A stretch of DNA of 64,000 nt from Salvelinus alpinus (lineage: Eukaryota > Chordata > Actinopteri > Salmoniformes > Salmonidae), in NCBI RefSeq assembly GCF_045679555.1, contig NC_092098.1:21544038-21608037 (forward strand), given 5' to 3'. This document shows positions 1-60,578 of the stretch, in pieces. Under the pieces are notes generated by a model. That model had not been told where the DNA came from and ran no database searches. It was given only the letters and a program-made list of their open reading frames with translations. Numbering within the stretch: the first letter of the stretch is position 1; each line of letters starts with the position of its first letter. Both the position numbers and the translations under genes were made by a program.

Positions 1-237
1 TTAAAACAGTCAAACATTTCAAAACAAACCAGATGATAATGTATCCCAGGGTTCCCCAATTGGTGGCCCACAGGTAATTTTATTTGGGCCCCCCATGTTT
101 TCTGAGCAAATAAATAAATAAAATATATTTTTGGGGGACACACAAAAGACTGTAAAAACACCAGCAAATCAGCTCCAAGCGATTTTAATTTTGGAAATCT
201 GTTCCAAGGTATTCCCACGCATAATGGAGAGATATCC
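1..237. other. Noncoding, repeat-like
   Basis: The text around 48-110 (GGGTTCCCCAATTGGTGGCCC followed by TTTTCTGAGCAAA) resembles a dispersed salmonid element end that I know only from memory. No gene is visible. Confidence 0.3.
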
Positions 238-405
238 ACAGTGTAAAAAACATTAGGAACACCTGCTCTTTCCATGACAGACTGACCAGGTGAAAGCTAT
301 GATCCCTTATTGATGTCACCTGTTAAATACACTTCAATTAGTGTAGATGAAGGGGAGGAGACAGGTTAATGGAGGATTTTTAAGCCTTGAGACAATTGAG
401 ACATA

Positions 406-445
<40 letters not shown>

Positions 446-776
446 CATTCCGAGGGTGAATGGGCAACTGCCTTTGAACGGGGTATGATAGGGGCCAGGC
501 GCACCGGTTTGAGTGTGTCAAGAACAGCAACGCTGCTGGTTTTTTGATGCTCAACAGTTTCCTGTGTGTATCAAGAATGGCCCACCACCCAAAGGTCATC
601 CAGCCAACTTGACACAACTGGGAAGCATTGGAGACAACATGGCCCAGCATCCCTGTGGAACACTTTCGACACCTTGTAGAGTCCATGCCCTGATGAATTT
701 AGGCTTTTCTGAGGGGCAAAAGGGGGTGCAACTCAATATTGGGAATGTGTTCCTAATGTTTTGTGCATTCAGTGTA
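238..776. mobile_element. Degenerate Tc1/mariner-type element (short, nonautonomous)
   Basis: The ends are inverted: a left part reading AAAACATTAGGAACAC and a right part reading GTGTTCCTAATGTTTTG, each next to CAGTGT-like termini. The interior is a broken piece of transposase-like sequence (a GPPPKGHPANL stretch on the + strand) and contains a (TG)n at 409-442. There is no intact frame. Confidence 0.7.
409..442. repeat. (TG)n microsatellite
   Basis: A pure TG run inside the Tc1 relic at 238-776. Confidence 0.95.
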
Positions 777-1863
777 TGTGATTGTATACAAATGTAGGCA
801 AGGTTTAAAATGATTATGTCTAATGTTTTATCTGTTTGGGCATCTTGTGGTCAATTTGCTGTCTACAAATTATTTTTAATTATGTTCCAAGTGACTTTGA
901 GACATGGCTATTTGAAGGATTACCACTGTTTTAATGTCACATGTACATTTTTATAATGTTGGATCATTGCCACACTCAACTGACCAAATTTGTTTGTTAA
1001 TGTAATACTGAACCTGAGTATTTCCTTTTTTAAAGGTCTTAGGTACGAGTTTGCCAATATAGAACATAACAGGAACAGAATGCCACTGTATGAGAGGCAG
1101 GAGGAGGAATGGAGATCAGAAGTCAAGAGTCTCAGATGATTTAGGAACATTGCGTACATTTATTGTTGCAAGGTTGTGGGTGGATAGCTCCTCTCTGTCT
1201 CTCTCAGCCTCTCCCTCTTTCTCTCTCTGCCTCTCGCTTCCACTCTCCATGCAGTGCCAGCAAATCTGTCAGAACATTTGTGGTTGTTATGGTGACGGTT
1301 ATAAAGAGCTGACTAGATTGTGGCTGAAAGAGGAAAGGACAGATGAGCGATAGACTGAATCAGACAGAGGTATATGAAAAAATGGAAGACGAGGTGGCCT
1401 AGCAAATTCTGTAAAAGGAGGGTCATTGGATTTGCAAGATAGGCAATGACAAAAGAGGAAGACAAAGGACCATATGAGGGGCACAGGGCGAATAGAGAGG
1501 AATGAGAAAAAGATATTCAGGGGGTGCTCCTGGCGTGCTTTAATTGTTGCGTCTTTTTGCCGTTACCATGGCAACCAAGTGAATTATTGTTACTAACTTA
1601 CCCTGTTGTCAGTGGTCCAGAACATTCCACTACATTTTGAAAAAGGGGAGCAAAGAAAAAAATGTTTTTGTAAAGCACAGTTTCTAATCTTGGATGGGAT
1701 GAGTAATTTTTTGACAGTTTTGATCAAGGAAAAGGTGACTAACTGAAATAGTAACATTTATTTAGTGATACTGCTTCTACCACCACCACTACTACAGGTG
1801 CTTTTAGCAACTCGGGTGTGTTTACATACACTAGCGTTGCTTTCAATTGTATTGGGTTGCACA
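777..1863. other. Noncoding upstream sequence
   Basis: No supported gene. A pyrimidine-rich CT microsatellite-like tract lies at about 1189-1250. Nothing else was recognised. Confidence 0.5.
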
Positions 1864-2310
1864 AAAACAATTGGTGGGAAGCCAGAAGTTAAATACAATT
1901 CCATTTCAACTTAGTGTGGATATATGTAGGATAGTTGGTAATTATTTCAGGGGGAAATTGAGACAAAATATCTAAAGTATTGTATTATTAAACAGACTTT
2001 CCAAATGTGGGTCTGTTGTAGACCCACTTCCTCTCTGCTTACATCATGTCAAAAGAAAAGTCCACCACGAATTATTCATTTTTTTGTCCACATATGGAGC
2101 ATGTGCAGGACTTTTTATTTTGACATGAGGTAAGCAAAGAGGAAGTGGGTTTACAACAGACCCACATTTGGAAAGTCTGTTTAATAATACGATACTTTAG
2201 ATATTTTGTCTCAAATCCCCCCTCTCATAATGACCAACTGTCCTGCCCACCGGCACTGTAAGTTGAAAGGGAATTGTATTTAACTTCTGAATTCCCACTA
2301 CTGTTTCTGT
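1864..2310. mobile_element. Foldback (long inverted repeat) element
   Basis: The left arm (about 1864-2063) and right arm (about 2108-2310) are inverted copies, with a loop of about 44 bp. The inner 100 bp of each arm is nearly identical: AAACAGACTTTCCAAATGTG in the left arm is matched exactly by its complement in the right. The outer parts are more diverged. There is no open frame, so it is a nonautonomous MITE-like or foldback element. Confidence 0.8.
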
Positions 2311-2734
2311 TAATTATATTCACCATACTACTTTGAATGTTGAAAGAAGGGGAGTTGTAGCTCTTTAACATTTGAATAACATTTATATGACTTTAGTATT
2401 TTCTACTTATTTTTAAACCATGTAGGACTAACTTTCACTGTATTTTAACATTTTAATGTGCATTAAATGTATGTATGCCTGCAACCTGGACTCAGGGGTA
2501 GATGTAACATAGTAATCGAAAATCTGGGATGCTCAAATTAGTATATTTTACATTTGGTGTGGAATGCATTAATTTGTGGATGTCCATTTCATATGTTACA
2601 AATGTTAAATACATATATGTTACGAATTCCAATTTGTTGTGGCTAACGTTAGCTAGGTGGCACCCACCCATCCACCCTCCTTTCATATTTGCTTTATTAA
2701 GTTACATGTCTTATGTAACCATACTAAACATAAC

Positions 2735-2850
2735 ATATCCCATAGGGCTGCGCAGAATTGGTCCCAGCGTCGTCCGGGTTTGGCCGTCATTGTAAATAAG
2801 AATTTGTTCTTAACTGACTTGCCTAATTAAATAAATGTTGAATTAAATAT
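2735..2850 (+). mobile_element. SINE/LINE 3-prime tail fragment
   Basis: The first part (GCAGAATTGGTCCCAGCGTC) matches the body of the tRNA-derived SINE seen at 34008-34427. It then joins the tail (CGTCATTGTAAATAAGAATT) shared with the HpaI-type SINE at 32403-32590. It appears to be a chimeric or internally deleted SINE. Confidence 0.6.
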
Positions 2851-3399
2851 ACTAGTTAAACGAGTGTCTCGTTTACTTTGTTACGTCTAGCTCCCGAGAC
2901 CAGCCTGATCACTTATCACTTAATTATTAGAATAACTAGGCTATAGTCGATAGGCTTTTCTTTTTCAAAATTGTCATCTGTACGAATGTAGCTATCTTTT
3001 AACATTTAATTTAAAAAAAATAAGTTGTAATGTGAACAGTATTAGTTAATTTGCCTCTGGTTTTTGAGTCTCATGTCAATCCATGTGTGATTGTCCCAGT
3101 CAGACAGGTAAACACTAGGCTAGCCTACAGGCCAAGGCAGCTGCAGTAGTATGTATATGTTTACTGATCATCTCTCAGGTAATTTGTCCACGATGCAGTA
3201 CCGTAGCACTCTTCGGAGTAGGGAGTGGGAAGAGAAAAAAAAAGTAGAGAGGGTGTTGTGTGTGTATAGATGCACACTTGCTGTAAAGGGACGTCATAGC
3301 CGATCACACAGACGAACAGGGCTAACGTTACCAAAACATGGCGATGAAATAGTTTATGGACTATATATCGGGAAATTACTTGGATGGTATCAACTATAC

Positions 3400-4190
3400 T
3401 CTTAACTAAAGTATATATTTAGAAGTACGAACCAGCTCAAATTCGTACAATTGGATCCCTACAGAAACTGATTTTTTTCACCGTCGGTACAGGCAGTGCA
3501 AGGCGCGATCTGTGTCAACGCGAAAGGAGTGAAAGTTTGTGTTCAGATATCGAATGTCGGACATTCGACGTAGCTAGCTGGTTACATATGATATACTGAC
3601 CGCGCCATTTGCTTGCTACGTCATTTGTGGAACATTAAGTCTCTGCAGGACGCGAATTACGGCCAGCTAGAATGCAAGCTTATTCAAAATAAATCTTAAT
3701 TTTTTGATTTGTGCGTGGGTAGCTAGCTAGATAACGTTAACAGCTCTGCTGCAGACCACCTTCGTATTATTGCGCTGTTATTATTTAGCCAACAGCTAAC
3801 TACCTAGCCAGGTAACTTAGCTAGCTACTTATTCTAACTTTTGTTTAATCTCACAAACATAATTGTATCGTGTAGTTAAACATTCAAAGTATATGTAGAC
3901 GACCACTTCGTTCGAATTGTCATGCAACATATACGTATTAATATTGCCAAAATGAACGCATAGAGTGCAGCACAATATTGGGTCTCTAACGCAATGGGAC
4001 TAGCTTGCTAGCTAACTGCATTTCGCCTTGCCGTTTTTGCGTCTGGTTGTTTATGTTAGCAAGTCGAGTCTCATAAGGTTCCCCCATATCTGTCTGAGCG
4101 GGACCTGACAGTGCAGGACACAGCTAAATTAAACATTGGGCCACCTGGATTTTCTACCGGCTGCTACTTTTTTTTACTAATTTTGCCAGT
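3400..4190 (+). promoter_or_regulatory. Possible mink1 promoter and 5-prime UTR
   Basis: The stretch before the start codon is richer in CpG than its surroundings (GCGCGATC, CAACGCG, CCGCGCCATTTGC, GACGCG, TACGGCC). I see no clear TATA box and no splice-defined upstream exon. An in-frame stop at 4125-4127 limits the reading frame. The start of transcription cannot be placed from sequence alone. Confidence 0.3.
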
Positions 4191-51986
<47,796 letters not shown>

Positions 51987-53275
51987 AACAACATCGTCCC
52001 ATACAATTATGTCCCGTAGTCAGTGTATGGAAACCACCAGGCCAAGCTATTGACACTCAAACCCCCACCCACCCCCCACGCCCCACTTACAAGGACACAC
52101 CACACAGTCAGACTCAACACAAACACAACACACACATACAGCACACACAAGCCTACTGTAAATCCATTCCAGCCTAAAGTCTTCACGACAAAGTCTATCT
52201 CACCTGCCACCTGCTGACTCCCCTAAACTGATTAAGCTTCCTCTGAAATGGTAGCTAACTATGAGACATCACCACAGGATTCTCATGTAATATCATCTCT
52301 ACTCTACTGTGTATATACTTGTCCTGTATTATTGTACCTCAGTCACTTGGTGGACCTGTGTTTAGTCGTAACTACTGTAGTTAGTTCCTTCTTATTGGAG
52401 GTATGTTAAAAACATTCCTTACTGGTGAAATACATTTGGAAGAAGGCAAGATTGAACCAATATAAGTCAAGATTGAATTGTAAATAGCCAGTATCTAACA
52501 TGTTCACATGGGTAGATTGAAGTCACTGGCAGACTTGTATATTACACCTCCATTTGGGGCGTTACCATGGACCTGATATATACTGTACTGGCACACCCTA
52601 GAGGTTTGAAGTATTGTTGCAACACTTCACCATAGAAGCTCACTCACTATGCTAAGCTTCTGATTCCCTATGACATCATTATTCAACTCATTGTTTAAAA
52701 ATAAGAAGTGTTGTTTGATTAAAACTTGATTTAATGTTTCTTATTTTGATGTTTTTTGGGATGTAGGTTTAAAAAACCTCATCGGAAGATGGACTATCTA
52801 TGATGTGAACATAGTATTGTTCTATTCCTTAGTAAATCCAGAGAAGTTAAATAGAACACACTGCTGTGCTCAAGCTATACACCTTCTATTCCTTTATTAT
52901 ATCCTTGCTACATATCGGGGATGGACCTCCTCAACTTTTAGGAGGCTTTCTAACTGGCCTTAGATATTTCTACCTTTGTTTCTTGTCAATATCGCTAATA
53001 TCGCAACAAAGATTTGATATCTGTACGGTTCCTGTATTTGGTATTAGCCTAACTGGTATTCTTACTTTTATCTCTACTGTTATATTGCCGTTATATTGCA
53101 ATATATATGCTGTTCTAGTGCAGTTCTTGTTCGGAGAAGGGAGTTGAGTTAATTTGTTGTGTGTAAAATATACCAGTGGAAGGGAGTGAGGTGACTTGTT
53201 AAGATGTGGGGGTCGAGGGGTGATGAAGTATGAAGGCTTTGAAGTCACAGTAATAAAGAGGACATAGAGGATTTG
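51987..53275 (+). other. Likely mink1 3-prime UTR
   Basis: The sequence after the stop codon has no coding signal. It begins with a C/A-rich part (52040-52150), is then AT-rich, and carries an AATAAA at 53252-53257. It is free of the Tc1 elements that begin at 53878. The true end is uncertain. Confidence 0.45.
53252..53257 (+). terminator. Candidate mink1 polyadenylation signal
   Basis: A canonical AATAAA lies about 1.27 kb after the stop codon. Other sites further down are possible. Confidence 0.35.
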
Positions 53276-55273
53276 GAAGAGAGAGAGATGTAGTTGTAAG
53301 AATATTATAATGGAAGTCAGGTTTTCTTCATCTTGCGGATGTTATCCAGTTGAATATAGTTCCCTTTTCTCTTACTAGAGCTACTCTGTCCGCAACCTCC
53401 GTTTTTAATGTATTTTATGTTCATTGGTATGGATTTGGGTATGTGTGTTTTGTATGCAAAGGTGTGTGTGTGTGAGTGTTTGTAGGGATGGGGCTGCAGT
53501 GGATAATACTGAACTATTATTGTGGTTTCAAGCAACAGCTGTGTGGTTCTTGAGCCAGTATTGAACTTCACTGAGTGATGCTTTAGCAGTCCCAGTTCTG
53601 TGGCATCTTTGGCTCTGCAATACTGTACTAGAGGACTCAAACTCATTGGGCACTTTTATTTATCATACTAAACTGGTAGTAAGGCAACAAGTTGTTGAAT
53701 ATATTGGTATTGTTGTTTTCCCTACCAAAATTCACAATACTTCTCTGAACATACTATGAATCTACTTTGATTATTTAAGAGATCAGGGGAAATGCATAAG
53801 CTGTGGGTATTTTATGTACTTTACTCTAAATGGATTCTATATATTATAAATATATTTAGTATAGAAGCAAATATTATTAACACCTACTCATTCAAGGGTT
53901 TTTCTTTATTTTTACTATTTTCTACATTGTAGAATAGTAGTGAAGACATAAACTATTAAATAATACATATGGAATCATGTAGTAACCAAAAAAGTGTTTA
54001 AAAAATATTTTATATTTGAGATACTTCAAAGTAGCCACCCTTTGCATTGATGACAGCTTTGCACACTCTTGGCATTCCCTTGACCAGCTTTACCTGGAAT
54101 GCTTTTCCAACAGTCTTGAAGGAGTTCCCACATATGCTGAGCACTTGTTGGCTGCTTTTCCTTCACTCTGCGGTCCAACTCATCCCAAACCATCTCAAAT
54201 GGGTTGAGGTTGGATGATTGTGGAGGCCAGGTCATCTGATGCAGCACTCCATCACTCTCCCTCTTGGTCAAATAGCCCGTACACAGCCTGGAGGTGTGTT
54301 GGGTCATTGTTCTGTTGAAAAACAAATGATAGTTCCACTAAGCGCAAACCAGATGGGATGGCGTATCGCTGCAGAATGCTGTGGTAGCCATGCTAGTTAA
54401 GTGTGCCTTGAATTCTAAATAAATCACAGACAGTGTCACCAGCAAAGAACCATCACACCACCTCCTCCATGCTTCACGGTGGAACCACACATGCGGAGAT
54501 CATCTATTCACCTACTCTGCGTCTCACAAAGACACGGCGGTTGAAACCAAAGAATCTCAAATTTGGAGTCATCAGACCAAAGGACAGATTTTCACCGGTC
54601 TAATGTCCATTGCTCATGTTTCTTGGCACACGCAAGTTTCTTCTTCTTATTGGTGTCCTTTAGTAGTGGTTTCTTTGCAGCAATTCGAACATGAAGGCCT
54701 GATTTCACGCAGTCTTCTCTGAACTGTTGATGTGTCTGTTACTTGAACTCTGTGAAGCATTTATTTGGGCTGCAATTTCTGAGGTGCAGTTAACTCTAAT
54801 GAACTCATCCTCTGCAGCAGAGGTAGCTCTGGGTCTTCCTTTCGTGTGGCGGTCCTCATGAGAGCCAGTTTCATCATACCGCTTGATGGTTTTTGCGACT
54901 GCACTTGAAGAAACTTTGCATCTTGAATTTTTCCAAATTGACTGACCATCATATCTTAAAGTAATGATGGACTGTCATTTCTCTTTGCTTATTTGAGCTG
55001 TTCTTGCCATAATATGGACTTGGTCTTTTACCAAATAGGGCTATCTTCTGTATACCAACCCTACATTGTCACGACACAACTGATTGGCTCAATTGCATTA
55101 AGGAAAGAAATTACACAAATAATTTTGGCGTACCTTTTAATTGAAATGCATTCCAGGTGAAGCTGGTTGAGAGAATGCCAAGTGTGCAAAGCTGGCATCA
55201 AGGCAAAGAGTGGCTACTTTCAAGAAGCTTACATCTAAAATATATTTTAATTTAACACTTTTTGGGGTTACTA

Positions 55274-56711
55274 AACTCAGCAAAAAAAGAAACGTCCTCT
55301 CACTGTCAACTGTGTTTATTTTGAGCAAACTTTTAACATGTGTAAATACATTTGTATGAACAAAACAAGATTCAACAACTGAGACATAAACTGAACAAGT
55401 TCCACAGACATGTGACGAACAAAGGGGGGGTCAAAATCAAAAGTAACTGTCAGTATCTAGTGTGGCCACCAGCTGCATTAAGTACTGCAGTGCATCTCCT
55501 CCTCATGGACTGCACCAGATTTGCCAGTTCTTGCTGTGAGATGTTACCCCACCGGGAAGTTCCCGGACATTTCTGGGGGGAATGGCCCTAGCCCTCACCC
55601 GCCGATCCAACAGGTCCCAGACGTGCTCAATGGGATTGAGATCCGGGCTCTTCGCTGGCCATGGCAGAACACTGACATTCCTGTCTTGCAGGAAATCACG
55701 CACAGAACGAGCAGTATGGCTGGTGGCATTGTCATGCTGGAGGGTCATGTCAGGATGAGCCTGCAGGAGGATGTCTTCCCTGTAACGCACAGCGTTGAGA
55801 TTGCCTGCAATGACAACAAGCTCAGTCCGATGATGCTTTGACACACCGCCCCAGACCATGACGGACCCTCTACCTCCAAATCGATCCTGCTCCAGCGTGC
55901 AAGCCTCAGTGTAACGCTCATTCCTTCGACAATAAACGCGAATCTGACCTTCACCCCTGGTGAGACAAAACCGCGACTCGTTTGTAAAGAGCACTTTTTG
56001 CCAGTCCTGTCTGGTCCAGCGACGGTGGATTTTTCCCCATAGGCGACTTTGTTGCCGGTGATGTCTGGTGAGGACCTGCCTTACAACAAGCCTACAAGCT
56101 CTCAGTCCAGCCTCTCTCAGCCTATTGTGGACAGTCTGAGCACTGATGGAGGGATTGTGCGTTCCTGGTGTAACTCGGGCAGTTATTGTTGCCATCCTGT
56201 ACCTGTCCCGCAGGTGTGATGTTCGGTTGTACCGATTCTGTGCAGGTGTTGTTACATGTGGTCTGGCACTGCGAGGACGATCAGCTGTCTGTCCTGTCTC
56301 CATGTAGCGCTGTCTTCAGCGTCACACAGTACGGACATTGCAATTTATTGCCCTGTCCACATCTGCAGTCCTCATGCCTCCTTGCAGCATGCCTAAGGCA
56401 CTTTCACGCAAATGAGCAGGGACCCTGGGCATCTTTCTTTTGGTGTTTTTCAGAGTCAGTAGAAAGGCGTCTTAGTGTCCTAAGTTTTCATAACTGTTAC
56501 CTTAATTGCCTAGCCTCTGTAAGCTGTTAGTGTCTTAACGACCATTCCACAGGTGCCTGTTCATTTAATTGTTTATGGTTCATTGAACAAGCATGGAAAA
56601 CAGTGTTTAAACACTTTACAATGAAGATCTGTGAAGTTATTTAGATTTTTACAAATTATCTTTGAAAGACAGGGTCCTGAAAAAGGGATGTTAATTTTTT
56701 TGCTGAGTTTT
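55274..56711 (-). mobile_element. Younger Tc1 element nested in the Tc1 at 53878-56836
   Basis: Ends AACTCAGCAAAAAAAGAAAC (left) and TTTTTTGCTGAGTT (right) are inverted; TA dinucleotides lie next to both. The - strand transposase is largely open. Joining 55273 to 56713 restores a Tc1 terminal arm like that at 40215-40300. Confidence 0.85.
55450..56432 (-). pseudogene. Tc1 transposase, nearly full length, two in-frame TGA codons
   Basis: The frame starts at ATG 56432 (MPRVPAHLRESALGMLQGG). It is stopped by two TGA codons at 56324-56322 and 56318-56316, separated by one CGC, then stays open for 266 codons from 56303 to 55503. Visible: TRHHRQQSRLWGKIHRRW, VLFTNESRFCL (the first catalytic D is changed to N in the usual TDESRF), VMVWGGVSKHHRTELV, LQHDNATSHTARSVRDFLQ and SPDLNPIEHVWDLLDRRVR. 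The C terminus is frameshifted after VRELPGG. It is not functional. Confidence 0.8.
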
Positions 56712-56836
56712 TATATGATTCCATATGTGTTATTTCATCGTTATGATGTCTTCACTATTATTCTACAATGTAGAAAATAGTAAAAAATAAAACCCTTGAA
56801 TGAGTAGGTGTGTCCAAACTTTTGACTGGTACTGTA

Positions 56837-58831
56837 TATTAAAATGGAGAGTACGGAACATAATCGATTGTAAATGGATAAAAGCACTTAGTACAGTTAA
56901 AATGTCTATATTTTACTCTGTGAGCATGCTTGCATGCACATATATGAGCAATTCCTCCTGTATCACAATTCAGTATCAATTCTTAGATTAGTTTCCCCCT
57001 AGCCTACTTTATTGAATATCAGCTGTGGGACATTGTGACTGATATCTCACGTTTTTACACACTCCACAAGTAGCTCTGACAGTCATGTAAATGGTCCTCC
57101 TATCTTAGTAAGCCAAACTGCCATGTTTACAGTTTAAGCAGTGCCTTGGAGTAGGGAAGAGACTGGGTGTTGAGGGTTAAAGGTAGTGAGTGTTGAGGGT
57201 TAAAGGTAGGTAGTGAATATGACCCTCCACTCGCTCTTATAACTGAACTCCAGGAAGAAGAGGTTATACAGACAGTTTACAATAATAAATAGTTGCCTCC
57301 TTTGTTACTGGTGTCCTGTGCCAATGAAGTGCACTTACATAGAAACCAGAACATCCCTATATGACTCAACTACTTTTACATTTGTAACATTGTCAACGAC
57401 TATAGATTTTATTCTGTAATAACCTCAATGTTTACCTACTGCTTTTTAAATGTAATAGACTCACCAGTTACAGTGACTGTAGATCTGTTGCCATCATCTA
57501 GAAGAGTTAGTGTAGAGGAAATATTACACATGTAGTCTATAGGCATTTTCTATAGAATTTTACAATATCCTTGTATGACCCATTCATGTAACTACATTAT
57601 TGGCACAGGACAAATGTGCAGTTCATGGCAGCAAACCTACCCAATTTTGAAAATGATTATATGCCTATAAAGATACATTTTGTCAGAGGTTGATGTGATA
57701 GTCCTCTAGACATTAGGAGGGAGGCCAATATACCATATAAAAGCCATAGGAGTATTCCACATTTGTTGAGAATAATTTGATAGTATTTTATATGTTCAAA
57801 TGAAACTTAAGCCAGTGACCTGGGATGTGACGTTAGATGCGCTTGAAATGGAGATAAAGATGCAGGTTTTTCTTGAGTGATCAGATATGTGGACTGGGTG
57901 AGATGCAGTGGGAAATTAACTAACTTAATATATTCTGAAAGGACTATTTTATTAAAGCATATGTAAATTATATAAAGATTTAACAAAATGAATGTACATT
58001 ATAAAACAGATTAGTATTTGTATAACATACTTTACGGTCTGGTATATGAATTAATCTAAGCACAATGTATTCTAATTTACGGCACAGAAAGCAAAGCTAT
58101 AAATGTGGGTGTCTACGTAAATGTTTGGACCGTCTTTGTGGGTGTGACGCATGAGCGTGATGGTGGAGCTGTATGTATTTCCAGTGGAAGTGCAGATTCC
58201 TCTTGATACTGCCTAACTAGTAGTCATACTGTTAGTTGAGAGGGAGGGAGGGACCAGTCTGATATTGAGGACATGTATTGTCATTGTGAGATGGGGGAAT
58301 AGTCAACCGAGACAGAAAGGTTGGTGAATGGAGAGGGTCAACAGTTGTCATTAACTTTTTTATTGTCCAATCTAAATTCATTATCAGTCAAGTGTAGTGT
58401 TACAACAAAGTTCTAACAGTAAAATGGGATTGTTTAATGTTTCAGCCCCACAGAACATCGGTATATCACAAAGGCTGTCCTTGCCATATCAAATGTTGTG
58501 ACGTTTCTCCTTCATAAGCAATATGAGCGTTAAGAACAGATGAAGTTCAATTCTCTGCTGTCTGTCTGTGAGACTTGTGGGAGGGTGTTTGTTGTGGCCT
58601 TTGGCAGACTGAATCTAAGCTGGACTGTTTGTCCTTGTCTCGTTAGTGAAGGAGATACCCGTATGTTGTTTAATAAAATAATGTGCGGTCTTAATCACAA
58701 GAAAATATACCTTCTAATCCACAGTCTGCATAATATTCATACATCACGTTAACAGCTGTGATGCTTGTCTAGTTTTGCATTCATGCGTTTATCCAGTTAT
58801 TGCCTTTTGATGAACTATAAGGTGGATCATA
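56837..58831. other. Intergenic, unique-looking
   Basis: AT-rich without a recognisable gene. A short tandem (GTGTTGAGGGTTAAAGGTAG twice) lies at about 57167-57212. Confidence 0.4.
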
Positions 58832-59714
58832 AGGCTGTGTTTACACAGGCAGCTCAATTCAGATCTTTTGACAATTTCCCTTCACGAAGTCCCACCCCAG
58901 AATTTTGGGCAAGCAAACGCATGGATAGCAACTGTCGTCAGGGCCTAGCCAGTGTTGCCAATTTAGTGACTTTGTCGCTATGTGTAGCGATTTATTTTTG
59001 TTATATAAAAAATGACCCCTTCAGTGACTTATTGGGAAGAGGCTAGCGACAAATTCAGCTACTCTTAATTTCAGGCTGCATTTGGAGTTTTGCCACCGAG
59101 AGTTTCCATGGTTTTGATAGCATGTAGCTAATTTCCCCCGTAAATTCTGAGAGTTGGAGAACAGGCAGAGAAGCACAATGGGAGGTGCCGTGGGTTAAAA
59201 CTACATTGGGGGCCGCAGCTTAAAACTACATTGGGGACCGCAGCTAGGCAAATCTGTGCTGTGACTTCGTAGCGGCACATTAATGCCAGTGAGGGGAGTG
59301 GAGGAAAAACGTAGTTTCCTGAAATGCAGAGCCTGTTGGAGCATTAATCTGAAATTATACTTTTGTTCCATTGTTTGTTAGGTCAACTGGTTGTCTAGCC
59401 AAGGTTGGCTCTGTCGCACTAGGCCTTTTCAAACTGCAATGTTCTTAGCCTTGGGCTAAAATCTTCCTTAGCCCAGGGCTAAGGAGCAGTGTGAACGCAT
59501 CTATTGACAACCTAACGTAATATAACTTGTTTTCTCAATGTATGTGAGCTAGCTAAGTTATCCATGCTATTAATACAACTTCCATCTGCTGTTGACATCA
59601 GGATATGATTTGAGAGCACTAACTAGTTAACTCCAAAAGTGGTTAGTAGCTTTGACTGCATGCTGACAGTGAATTCAGAGAGCCATTCAGTGGCTAACCA
59701 CACTAGCTACAAAC

Positions 59715-59873
59715 CATTGGAGGCTGCTGAGGGTAGGACGGCTCATAATAATGGCTGGAACGGGGCGAATGGAATGGCATCAAACTCATGGAAACCATGT
59801 ATTTGATGTATTTTATACCATTCCACTCATTCCTCTCCAGCCATTACCATGAGACTGCCACCAACCTCCTCTG
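59715..59873. mobile_element. 159-bp hAT-like MITE with perfect 8-bp target duplication
   Basis: The ends are imperfect inverted repeats (CATTGGAGGCTGCTGAGGG and the complement of CAGAGGAGGTTGGTGGCAG). The middle is a palindrome around GGAATGGCATCAAAC and its partly diverged inverse. It is flanked by CTACAAAC on both sides (59707-59714, 59874-59881). Confidence 0.85.
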
Positions 59874-60487
59874 CTACAAACAATTTTACCAGGTTCCCGT
59901 AAAGCAATTATAATGACAGTCCACCACAACATACCCAAGAGATTCCTGATTAGCCAGGGGTAGTCTGTTTTAATTTAATTGTTGTGTATTAAAACAGTTT
60001 GACATCATTGCGAGGGGATTTCGCCAGTGGTTGACAAGGGAATTGGGCTTCCAGGGAAAATGTTGTCAGAGGTTGCAACAGTAACCAAGGGGAGCAGAGC
60101 TTAACGTGGGTAAATTATTTATATATCTGATACCCATCTGATATTTTCCCCAATGTGTAAACGGCAACAACAAAAACACATTTGAATCTGATCTTTTGAC
60201 TTCTGATTTATACCACATCCACATGTGGATCTCAATCGTGATATAATTCTGATGTTTCATATGTGACCTGTCTGGATGATTAGATTTGTTTTTTTGCACA
60301 TGACCTGCCATTACCATGACAACCACAGCTACATTTAAAGGAACAGTGACAGAAATAAGCATTGTATCTGTGTGTTACATCAGTGGAAAAAGGCTATACG
60401 GACACTCCTGACCTGCAAAACAATATTTAATAAAAAATGTGTTCAAATGAGGTAAGGGTCAGTTAGATTTTGGCTTTTACATTGCTT

Positions 60488-60578
60488 GCTGTTTGGGGTT
60501 TTAGGCTAGGTTTCTGTATAGCACTTTGACATCTGTTGATGTAAAAAGGGCTTTATAAATACATTTGATTGATTACAG
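60488..60578 (+). mobile_element. RSg-1-like retroposon 3-prime tail, short copy
   Basis: Only the last 90 bp of the family are present (TGTTTGGGGTTTTAGGCTAG to AATACATTTGATTGATT). Confidence 0.7.

Larger units (their letters stand above)
53878..56836 (-). mobile_element. Tc1 element, split by a younger Tc1
   Basis: The left arm (CACCTACTCATTCAAGGG and inner part, outermost bases lost) and the right arm (56714-56836, ending TTTGACTGGTACTGTA) are inverted. The - strand has transposase fragments: NLNPFEMVWDELDRRVKEKQ near 54160-54230 and SGMMKLALMRTATRKEDPEL near 54830. The right arm is interrupted at 55272 by the element at 55274-56711. Same family as 38948-40362. Confidence 0.8.

Noticed and set aside
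513..797. 94-codon frame as a gene
   Set aside because: It lies inside the Tc1 relic at 238-776 and reads decayed transposase-like sequence.
55503..56303. A functional transposase gene of 266 codons
   Set aside because: The true N terminus lies upstream beyond two TGA codons, a catalytic-region aspartate is changed, and the C terminus is frameshifted.
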